A stretch of DNA of 7,321 nt from Deltaproteobacteria bacterium. Lineage in GTDB: Bacteria; Desulfobacterota_B; Binatia; UBA9968. The stretch's first letter is position 1; every line of letters starts with the position of its first letter. The notes beneath the pieces were generated by a model, which saw nothing but the letters and a program-made list of their open reading frames with translations, was not told the origin of the DNA and made no database searches. The DNA lies in NCBI GenBank assembly GCA_022545745.1, contig JACZQL010000055.1:1-7321 (forward strand), written 5' to 3'. The position numbers were made by a program, and so were the translations under genes. Below, in pieces: positions 1-6,343 of the stretch.

Positions 1-863
1 ACCACCGGACCCGAGCCGCTACGGACGTGGAGGTCGGAGCTTATAGTATCCGGCAGGAGGCCCTCACCCATAGCTCTTCGCACCAGGTCGAAGGCGAGGT
101 GACGGTTCGCGTGGCCGACATCGAACAGGACACCGCGCTCGTGGGCCAGCCGGACAGCCTTTCGTAGGCGACCGGCTTCATCCATGATGCCAGGCTTGAG
201 CGGTGTAAAACAGTGGGTCACAACGTCGCCTGGACGAAGGGTGTCGACGATCTCCTCCAGCGAGATGCCAGTATCGCCGATGTGAACCATCACTGGCGAT
301 TGGGATGCATTGCCGGCTTGAATGGCCAGCCGAAGCGCCTCCCTGCCGTTGTCCCCCACTGACGATCGGTGGAGGCGCACCTTGATCCCTACGGCGACGT
401 CTGGATATTCACTCACTGTTCGCGCGGCACCTTCGGGATCGGCGAACCGTAGGTCGTACAATTCTCCCGGCGAGTTCAGTACGCCATGCTGGGCGACACA
501 GACGAGTGCCAGCATTCGCGTGCGAGACCCCTCGGCGATGAGGCGCTTGAAACCGAGGAAGTTGACCGGGCCGGCCGAGCCCGCATCGACCGCGGTCGTC
601 ACACCGTTAGCGATACAGATGGGGTCGGCGTCGAAACCGTACGGGTTTACACCCCAGTAGCTGTGAATGTGGAAGTCGATGAGCCCGGGCGTAACATAGC
701 AACCCCGCACGTCAAGCACCCGTTTTGCACTAGCCCGAGACAGCGCCGGCCCAATGGCCGCGATACGGCCGCCGGCAATGCCTACGTCCAGCTCTTGGCA
801 CCGGCCTGAAGCCGGGTCCAGCACTGTACCCCCTGACAACAGCAAGGCGAACGTGTCATTCAT
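1..863 (-). CDS. Amidohydrolase-superfamily metallohydrolase (COG3964 deacetylase/dihydroorotase-like), 3' end cut by window edge
   Basis: The frame is open from the ATG at 863 to the window edge, giving 287 codons without a stop, so the C-terminus lies outside. It starts with the small beta-sandwich typical of amidohydrolases (GGTVLDPASG, residues 11-20; VTPGLIDFHIH, 57-67). Metal-site residues expected of the superfamily are visible: H65 and H67 (HxH), K161 in VGIKVR (probable carboxylated lysine), H194 in VMVHIG, H217 in VVTHCF and D277 in SSDLH. This pattern fits COG3964, whose studied members (Atu3266, EF0837) are related to dihydroorotase; Atu3266 hydrolyses N-acetyl or O-acetyl groups. 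A cytosolic Zn-type hydrolase of an amide, cyclic imide or ester is likely; the substrate is unknown. The ATG lies 41 bases after the cupin gene's stop, which suggests co-transcription. The ribosome binding site is weak (GTGAG, 9 bases upstream). The gene is GC-rich compared with the cupin gene: 42 of 60 bases in 541-600 are G or C. Confidence 0.86.
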   Translation of the reverse strand, partial: MNDTFALLLSGGTVLDPASGRCQELDVGIAGGRIAAIGPALSRASAKRVLDVRGCYVTPGLIDFHIHSYWGVNPYGFDADPICIANGVTTAVDAGSAGPVNFLGFKRLIAEGSRTRMLALVCVAQHGVLNSPGELYDLRFADPEGAARTVSEYPDVAVGIKVRLHRSSVGDNGREALRLAIQAGNASQSPVMVHIGDTGISLEEIVDTLRPGDVVTHCFTPLKPGIMDEAGRLRKAVRLAHERGVLFDVGHANRHLAFDLVRRAMGEGLLPDTISSDLHVRSGSGPV

Positions 864-876
864 CAACAGATTCTCA

Positions 877-899
877 CACTGAATAGGTGAGCACTGAAT
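877..899. repeat. 8-bp direct repeat in the gap between the cupin and amidohydrolase genes
   Basis: CACTGAAT occurs at 877-884 and again at 892-899, a 15-base period, within the 41-base gap 864-904. A 5-bp inverted repeat (CTCAC at 873-877, GTGAG at 887-891) overlaps it. The repeats might be a minor regulatory site or chance; nothing else in the gap is recognisable. Confidence 0.25.
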
Positions 900-904
900 C
901 AGCT

Positions 905-1909
905 TTATTGCGGGCCATATTGGTCAGTTTCCATCAACTGGGCAACAGCCGTAGCCTCGGGTGTCAAGCGCAAGGTCGCACGGGATTCTAAGAGCCAAGC
1001 ATGGAACCCTTCGGGAACATTTTCTATTGGTCCATGGTGAGCAACACCTTTTGGAACCCATGTGAGTGTCCCAGGGTCGTTGACTCTCCCCCAAGCTCCA
1101 GGTCCGGATGAATAGAGGATGACCTCATCGTAGTCAGCGTTGCAATGGATTGGCGGACGTCTGCTAGGGCGGGCGCTGAGATTGTAGAGTAAAACATCAC
1201 CATTTGGCGATGATACAAACTGAGCTGGGGGTCCCGATTTGTTGTTGAAAAGTGCCCTCAAGTTCACTTTCCACACTGGTACATTCCCCGCTTTTACGTT
1301 CGTCAATTCAAGTAGGTCATGTGGTCTTTCGTAACGGGTAATTCCATCGTGGCTCTTGATAAGCAAAACTGTTCTCTTGGTTTCTGCCGCGGGGCTATTT
1401 ATCGCGGCCCGCTCAACGTTCAGTTGAAAAGAAGGGCGTGGATCTATTTTAACGGCTCCCGGGATCTCGATGATGATATTTAGAGCCGGTTTTTTTTGCG
1501 GTGCAATGAAATACGGCACCGCGCGAGGAATACAAACGAAGTCACCTGGCAAGCCAACAATTTTCCCAAAACCGGTGTAGAAATGAATCTCACCTTCCTG
1601 GACGAAATGCACCTCATCGGCTTCGACATTGGAAATTAAAAATGGCATCGCCGTTTCGCGCCCAGAAACGCTTAGCTGGAATCCGGACCGTGCCTTCAGA
1701 ACGGCAATGGGGAGGGCTTCTGCGTCATGACGGTCCGGCAAAGAAAGACTTCTGACATTTAAGCGATGCGGAGCGTGAGGTCCGGCCACTGATGTATAGT
1801 CTGGCGTATGGACCGGGCGAGTGACTACGACGCCGTCACCGTAAAATCCCTCCCGCGACCAATGCTCCGTGTTTTCGAGAGTTGAGTCTTTCTCATTCTG
1901 ATCAGCCAT
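905..1909 (-). CDS. Cupin-fold protein resembling homogentisate 1,2-dioxygenase (putative Fe(II) ring-cleavage dioxygenase)
   Basis: A complete 334-residue protein (ATG 1909, TAA 905-907). The start is supported by TGAGG at 1916-1920, six bases upstream. It has two cupin halves. The N-terminal half contains EADEVHFVQEGEIHFYT (96-112) and PGDFVCIPRAVPYF (121-134), the layout seen in homogentisate dioxygenases. The C-terminal half contains RPPIHCNADYDEV (251-263) and KGVAHHGP (287-294). By alignment from memory, H255, E262 (or D261) and H292 match the iron ligands of human homogentisate dioxygenase (H335, E341, H371, the last in an HGP motif). The protein is about 100 residues shorter than canonical HmgA (about 430-445 residues), so it is better seen as a family relative. 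It would use O2 to open an aromatic ring in the cytosol; the substrate is unknown. It lies 56 bases after the molybdenum-enzyme gene, probably in the same operon. The gene is less GC-rich than its neighbours (26 of 60 bases in 1261-1320). Confidence 0.86.
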   Translation of the reverse strand: MADQNEKDSTLENTEHWSREGFYGDGVVVTRPVHTPDYTSVAGPHAPHRLNVRSLSLPDRHDAEALPIAVLKARSGFQLSVSGRETAMPFLISNVEADEVHFVQEGEIHFYTGFGKIVGLPGDFVCIPRAVPYFIAPQKKPALNIIIEIPGAVKIDPRPSFQLNVERAAINSPAAETKRTVLLIKSHDGITRYERPHDLLELTNVKAGNVPVWKVNLRALFNNKSGPPAQFVSSPNGDVLLYNLSARPSRRPPIHCNADYDEVILYSSGPGAWGRVNDPGTLTWVPKGVAHHGPIENVPEGFHAWLLESRATLRLTPEATAVAQLMETDQYGPQ

Positions 1910-1965
1910 AAACGACCTCAGGCTCTTTTTTTACCCGGCAGGGCCCCATGGTTTCAGCGTCTTTT

Positions 1966-4329
1966 TTAGCTATCAGCGCCCTGCTTCCCTAGTATTCCCA
2001 GGGCGCGCAAGACCTTCTCCGGAGTGATAGGCATGGACCTGACACGCACGCCGACGGCGTCACAGATGGCGTTTCCAATGGCCGGCGCAACGCAGGGAAT
2101 CGACGTTTGAGCCATACCCTTGGCGCCAAAGGGACCCGGCCCGTCACCGTTTTCCACAATCAATGACTGGAAAGATTGTGGAAGATCCCCCATGAGCGGA
2201 AGCCGGTACTGGAAAGCGTCGGCATTCCGAAGCTGGCCATCCCTATAATGCAGCTCTTCAAAAAGACCAAGTCCAAGGCCCATTATTGCCCCGCCCTCCG
2301 CTTGCCTCTTACCAGAGAGATAGTGGAGGGCCTTGCCTGCATCCGCCACGGCAGAAAGTTGGAGGACATGAACCTCACCGGTCTCTCGGTCCACCTCTAC
2401 CTCAGCCGCCGCTGCGCCAGGAGCCCAGTGGTCAAGTCCGCCAAACGCCTTGTCTGTGGAAGGAGTGTAACTATACGAGCCTATTCCTTTGAGCCTCACT
2501 CCCCCTTCGAAAACTCGGACGATGTCGGTGAATGAAAAGCTGCGTTCCGCCCGCAAGAGTCTACCGGCTTCCAACTTCCATTCTGAGGGAGTCCCTCCTT
2601 TTGCTTGAACCGCGGCGTCGATAAGCTCTCGCTTCAGGTTTTCACATGCTGCCTGAACTGCACTTCCTATCTGCACAGTGGTGCGTTGGGCATTGGTCCC
2701 GGCGAAGGGAAGGTCGTTGCTCGTGTCGGGAGTGCCCACCCGGACCTGGCTCTGCGGTATCCCGAGCGTCCTAGACGCTACGATACAGATGATTGTGTGC
2801 ACTCCTTGACCGAGATCAGCGGCGTTGTGGGAGATCGTCACAATACCGTCAGAGGCCAGCGTAGCCATCGCGTATGCTCTCCCCCCACCCTGTGAGCCAT
2901 GGCGGAGGGAAAGGGCCACGCCTCTCCCCCTTGCGGAGCGAGGCCTATCCCTGGTTTCACCACTATGGACGGTTGCACGTCCATCCCAATGGATGGCCTC
3001 AACCGCCTTCTGTAGGAGTTCATCGAAATCCGTGTCCATGGGCGGGGTGTCTGCGGCGGATTCCTCGCCTCGTACCCTCCACTTGTCGGCAATATACTGA
3101 CCCCGTGGCACGACATTTTTCTGCCGGAATTCAATCGGATCGTAACCCAATTGCTGGGCTACACTGTCCATCATGCACTCAATTGCAAAGGTCGTCTGTG
3201 TCTTGCCAGTCGCTCGGAAGTGGGACGCAGGCACTTTGTTCGTGTACGCAGTCCGGGCGTGCACGCGAAAGTGAGGGATGCGGTAACAACCCCAGGCTGA
3301 TATGACGGCGTTGTGAGTGGCCACGCGCGCTCCAGTAAAGTAGGCACCGGTATCGACCTCGAGCTCGACGTCCAAAGCCACCAGAGTCCCGTCTGACCTG
3401 ACGCCCATTTTGGCTTTGTAGGCCATCGCGTGACGCGCAGTGACGCGAAAACTCTCCCCCCCTGAAGCAAGCAACTTGACGGGGCGCCCAATCTTCCGGG
3501 AAAGGGCAAGCGCAACCATCATCTCCGGCGTGACGCTCTTCGCGCCAAAGCCACCCCCAATGTAAGGCACACGGACACGCACGTTTTCTGGCTTGATCCT
3601 AAACAACTTAGCGGCCTGGTTCACTGCATTGAAAGGGCTATTACAGGATACCCACAGATCAGCGCATTCGTTGGCGAAATAGGCCACAAAGGAAACAGAT
3701 GGTTCCATGGGGTGGTGGAATACGTTGGGGGCAAAGTACGTTTCCTCAAATATGCGGTCGGCCTGATGGAACCCTTGCGCTATATCCCCCCACTCAAGGC
3801 TATCCTCGAGAGCCAAATTGGTGCTCAGGTCTTCATGCACCAACGGAGCCCCGGCGGACAAGGCCTCTGCCACTGAGAAAACCGTTGGCAGGATCTCGTA
3901 TTCGACGTTGACTAGCTCAACGGCTCGGCGCGCCGTGCGTAAATCCACCGCCGCAACCATGCCTAGAAGATCACCGTCAAATCTCGCCTTGTCAGTCGTG
4001 ATAAATGTTTGATCTCTAACCGTCCCGCGCCCCGCTGGGCCGCCGCCGCCCTCCGCACCAATGCCAGCAAGGTCTAACTCACCCAGGCATTCGCGAGTAA
4101 CCGCTCCCAGCACTCCTGGCAGGCGTTCGGCCCTCGAAGCGTCCACAGAAACAATCCGCGCATGGGAGTACGGACTGCGTAGCGCAGCCGCATAGACAGT
4201 GCCGGGCAGATCGGGCAAGTCCTCGATGTACTTGGCTCGACCCGTCACCTTCTCCAGCGCGTCAATGCGGGGTTCGTCCACCCAGGATTCTACCCGACGT
4301 CTCTTCGCTGCTTCTCTTCTATTCGCCAT
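1966..4329 (-). CDS. Xanthine dehydrogenase/aldehyde oxidase family molybdopterin-binding subunit, with Gln at the usual catalytic Glu position
   Basis: A complete 787-residue large subunit (ATG 4329, TAA 1966-1968), of usual length for stand-alone Mo subunits. The N-terminal a/b hammerhead domain (about 20-150) opens with RIDALEKVTGRAKY. The Mo-cofactor domains follow, with HPMEP (206-210), GGGFGAKS (258-265), FRATGKTQ (371-378; R372 matches the active-site Arg), LGQGVHT (507-512 region), GTPDTSND (532-539) and GPFGAKGMAQT (732-742). In the family the last motif normally reads KGxGE or similar, with Glu as the catalytic base; here residue 741 is Gln (codon CAA, 2107-2109). Family members hydroxylate N-heterocycles or aldehydes, taking oxygen from water. 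They need a [2Fe-2S] subunit and usually a FAD subunit, neither of which is in this window. No signal peptide is evident. A purine-rich AAGGGAAGG lies just before the ATG, and a strong promoter lies about 55 bases upstream. The gene is first of a probable three-gene operon. The substrate cannot be assigned. Confidence 0.95.
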   Translation of the reverse strand: MANRREAAKRRRVESWVDEPRIDALEKVTGRAKYIEDLPDLPGTVYAAALRSPYSHARIVSVDASRAERLPGVLGAVTRECLGELDLAGIGAEGGGGPAGRGTVRDQTFITTDKARFDGDLLGMVAAVDLRTARRAVELVNVEYEILPTVFSVAEALSAGAPLVHEDLSTNLALEDSLEWGDIAQGFHQADRIFEETYFAPNVFHHPMEPSVSFVAYFANECADLWVSCNSPFNAVNQAAKLFRIKPENVRVRVPYIGGGFGAKSVTPEMMVALALSRKIGRPVKLLASGGESFRVTARHAMAYKAKMGVRSDGTLVALDVELEVDTGAYFTGARVATHNAVISAWGCYRIPHFRVHARTAYTNKVPASHFRATGKTQTTFAIECMMDSVAQQLGYDPIEFRQKNVVPRGQYIADKWRVRGEESAADTPPMDTDFDELLQKAVEAIHWDGRATVHSGETRDRPRSARGRGVALSLRHGSQGGGRAYAMATLASDGIVTISHNAADLGQGVHTIICIVASRTLGIPQSQVRVGTPDTSNDLPFAGTNAQRTTVQIGSAVQAACENLKRELIDAAVQAKGGTPSEWKLEAGRLLRAERSFSFTDIVRVFEGGVRLKGIGSYSYTPSTDKAFGGLDHWAPGAAAAEVEVDRETGEVHVLQLSAVADAGKALHYLSGKRQAEGGAIMGLGLGLFEELHYRDGQLRNADAFQYRLPLMGDLPQSFQSLIVENGDGPGPFGAKGMAQTSIPCVAPAIGNAICDAVGVRVRSMPITPEKVLRALGILGKQGADS

Positions 4330-4383
4330 GCCTTCCCTTGAGCTTGTCCGCCCTTGTGGGTCCTTTCAGACGACAAGGCCGAG

Positions 4384-4411
4384 CTTATACCCAACCCGAT
4401 TTCTCTGTCAA
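4384..4411 (-). promoter_or_regulatory. Sigma70-type promoter for the molybdenum enzyme, cupin and amidohydrolase operon
   Basis: On the minus strand a perfect -35 box TTGACA (4406-4411) is followed by a 16-base spacer and TATAAG (4384-4389), five of six matches to the -10 consensus. Transcription would start near 4377, leaving a leader of about 47 bases before the ATG at 4329. It sits in the only long gap of the window (4330-4513), right where a new operon would begin. This is read from sequence only. Confidence 0.7.
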
Positions 4412-4432
4412 TTCGCCGTATCCACTGGCGAA
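4412..4432. promoter_or_regulatory. Inverted repeat abutting the -35 box, candidate operator or activator site
   Basis: TTCGCC (4412-4417) and GGCGAA (4427-4432) form a perfect 6-bp inverted repeat around a 9-base spacer, 21 bases in all. It touches the -35 box of the promoter just described. Placement immediately upstream of -35 fits a dimeric activator, or a repressor that blocks polymerase. The T-N11-A style of LysR-type sites is compatible but not diagnostic. No regulator gene is in this window. Confidence 0.45.
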
Positions 4433-4513
4433 ATTCCGATCTCAATGGTCATGTGCTTGCAACTCTCACCGGTCACCACTTCTTTTCCCCACCCGTTCCA
4501 ATCCCCAACTCTC

Positions 4514-4981
4514 TTATATCAGGAACACCAGCGACGGGATCTCCGTATCGTTTTCGAGGAGCAGCACCTTTTTGAAACCCATTTTGAGATCACCGTTTTC
4601 CATGCGTAGTCTGTGAACGGTGCGCCCGCTCCAGATATTACGGATCCCCCTTCTTATTTCCGTCAGGACAAAGTTAGAGTAAACCGTCACCTCGTCGTTG
4701 CCACCCTCCTCCACCTCTAGGTTGGACACCACCCGGCGCATGCGCGAAGGAGGCTTCTGCGCGTATGCCATACCGCTTTTCAGCCGATCGATTCGATCGC
4801 TGATGCGCCCGCGGTCATCGTAAATGATGGATACGCTTTGCATTGGATCTAATTCGTCATTGTTGCTCGGGACCCAATAGACCGCATCATCCGTCCAAAG
4901 CGCCAACCACTCGTCGTACCGATGCTCGTCCATGAGACGGGCCTCGCGATAGATGAAATCTTCGATTTGCCGGTGTTCCAT
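4514..4981 (-). CDS. Aromatic-ring-hydroxylating dioxygenase, beta subunit
   Basis: A complete 155-residue protein with the NTF2/SnoaL-like fold of small subunits of Rieske ring-hydroxylating oxygenases. Family marks are the N-terminal helix and cone entrance (IEDFIYREARLMDEHRYDEW, 6-25, then LWTDDAVYWVP), a central SRMRRVVSNLEVE strand and a C-terminal basic strand ending KKVLLLENDTEIPSLVFLI-like. Such subunits are structural partners in an alpha3beta3 oxygenase and carry no metal. The ATG at 4981 follows the alpha-subunit stop by only 4 bases (4982-4985). Its ribosome site (GAGG, about 9 bases upstream) lies inside the end of the alpha gene, so translation is probably coupled. Length is within the usual range of about 155-190 residues. 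Nothing in it looks truncated. Substrate specificity cannot be read from this subunit. Confidence 0.93.
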   Translation of the reverse strand: MEHRQIEDFIYREARLMDEHRYDEWLALWTDDAVYWVPSNNDELDPMQSVSIIYDDRGRISDRIDRLKSGMAYAQKPPSRMRRVVSNLEVEEGGNDEVTVYSNFVLTEIRRGIRNIWSGRTVHRLRMENGDLKMGFKKVLLLENDTEIPSLVFLI

Positions 4982-4985
4982 TGGA

Positions 4986-6248
4986 TTATGCCTCTGACAT
5001 CACGCTCTTGTAGTGGCGCCACATGCCTCTTAGCTGGCATTCGTCCATCCCGTACCCCAAGCGGACCCCGTCCGCCTTAGTCTCTTCCCTGTGAAGGCCG
5101 CGGCTTAGTACCAGCCATTCATTCGCCCGAGCTTCTATCCCCGCCTGAATGCGTTCTAAGATTTCCAGGTCGTCGGGTGCAAGGCAACCCGCAGGACCAA
5201 AACAAATCTCGTGGTCCCGTAAAATAAGTGCATTGACCTCCGTAGGGGCGCCCTTCAGTAAGGCTGGCTGATAGTAGACATAAGTCTCGTTAACCCTTAC
5301 AGGCTGTATCCGGCGGACATGAGTCTGGAGAAGGATAAGGTTGGGAAAGACAGAAACGAACGGCGAGAACTCTTGAAGGGCCTGTTGCGCTTTTTCTTTA
5401 CCAAAGCGTCTCTCCATCGCTTCAACATAGTCTGCCAGAGCAACAGTCCGATTTCGACTTCCCAGTATATCAACATGCAACCGGGTTGTATGCCCCGCCA
5501 CCATGTGGCCGCCGGGCAGAAACACGGTTCCGCCAGCCGTTTCCTGGACCTCTCTCCTTGTCTGTGACTTGACCCGCTGGTCAAAGTAGTATTGGTGAAG
5601 TACATGTCCGTGATAGAAGCCTTCTAGCGAGTTCTCCGGCAGCATCTTCCAGTTTCCTTTATACCGGGCCTTCTGCACCCCTGCGCGCAGTTCGATCTCA
5701 CCCTCGAGCGACCGATCAACAAAGGCGTCAATATACTCCATTGCACCCCCCAGGTGCTCTTCCAAGCTGATGCCTGTCGGGCTCAGACTGCCAAAAATAA
5801 ACCCCCTATAGGAGGCCCTTCGGGCCACCTTGACCAGCCCATGGTCTTCCTTTCGAAATGAAGCATCGTAGGCCTCACCATAGCTAACCCTGATGAGTTC
5901 GCCCTTGTTTGTGTACGTCCAGCCGTGGTAGTCGCAGCGGAAAAAGGGCGCCCTGCCACGCTCATGCTGACAGACGAGGTTGCCGCGGTGCCGACAGCGG
6001 TTCAGCAGAAGACCCACCTCGCCATCCTGGTCCCGTACCATGATCACCGGCTGCTGGCCAATTTTCCTCGTGATATAGTCCCCTGGCTCGGGGACCTCGC
6101 TTGCGTGCCCAACATACACCCAACCCCGATGCCAGATCTTCTCCATCTCCTGTTGGAAGATCACTGGATCATAATAGAGCCTCCCGTTTATCCGGCCCTC
6201 TTCGATTAGATCCTTGTAATCTACCAGCGGCGTTGGCCCTATAGCCAT
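4986..6248 (-). CDS. Aromatic-ring-hydroxylating dioxygenase, alpha subunit (Rieske [2Fe-2S] and mononuclear iron)
   Basis: A complete 420-residue catalytic subunit (ATG 6248; strong GGGGAGGG ribosome site at 6254-6261, five bases upstream). The N-terminal Rieske domain has CRH (85-87) and CDYHGW (105-110), giving cluster ligands C85, H87, C105 and H108. The catalytic domain begins at NWK (199-201) and has ENSLEGFYH (205-213) and a further H218; H213 and H218 match the mononuclear iron histidines. D359 or D360, in LAPDDLEILERIQ, is the likely carboxylate ligand. In naphthalene dioxygenase the bridging Asp lies three residues before the first His. Here that residue is G210, and a Glu sits one position earlier (E209). 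The enzyme would hydroxylate an aromatic or heteroaromatic ring using O2 and electrons from a ferredoxin or reductase, which is not encoded in this window. Gene order alpha-beta is standard. The substrate is unknown. Confidence 0.95.
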   Translation of the reverse strand: MAIGPTPLVDYKDLIEEGRINGRLYYDPVIFQQEMEKIWHRGWVYVGHASEVPEPGDYITRKIGQQPVIMVRDQDGEVGLLLNRCRHRGNLVCQHERGRAPFFRCDYHGWTYTNKGELIRVSYGEAYDASFRKEDHGLVKVARRASYRGFIFGSLSPTGISLEEHLGGAMEYIDAFVDRSLEGEIELRAGVQKARYKGNWKMLPENSLEGFYHGHVLHQYYFDQRVKSQTRREVQETAGGTVFLPGGHMVAGHTTRLHVDILGSRNRTVALADYVEAMERRFGKEKAQQALQEFSPFVSVFPNLILLQTHVRRIQPVRVNETYVYYQPALLKGAPTEVNALILRDHEICFGPAGCLAPDDLEILERIQAGIEARANEWLVLSRGLHREETKADGVRLGYGMDECQLRGMWRHYKSVMSEA

Positions 6249-6343
6249 GATAACCCTCCCCGTACAAGGTCTTTGGCCCTTTTACTAACAGCACGAATAC
6301 ACAACCACCTCAAATAGTTACTTGATTACTACTTTCGTATTGT

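Noticed and set aside
322..809. Plus-strand open frames of 112 and 107 codons
   Set aside because: They lie opposite the amidohydrolase gene, have low-complexity Arg/Pro/Ser-rich translations and match no family I know. They are shadows of a GC-rich gene.
1926..1967. T-runs in the gap between the Mo-enzyme and cupin genes that might suggest a terminator
   Set aside because: They read as A-runs in the transcribed direction and have no stable GC-rich hairpin correctly placed before them. There is no plus-strand gene to terminate.
4460..4513. CAACTCTC present twice (4460-4467 and 4506-4513) downstream of the beta-subunit gene
   Set aside because: Two 8-base copies with no further similarity or symmetry around them are easily explained by chance.
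4199..4616. Plus-strand open frames of 73 to 136 codons covering the gap between the Mo-enzyme and beta-subunit genes
   Set aside because: They overlap the start of one real gene and the end of another on the opposite strand, have no recognisable domain, and cover the promoter region of the Mo-enzyme gene.
6285..6313. Possible promoter before the Rieske alpha gene (TTGAGG, 17-base spacer, TGTTAG on the minus strand)
   Set aside because: Only four and three of six positions match the consensus boxes. It is too weak to call, although this 95-base gap could still hold a regulated promoter.
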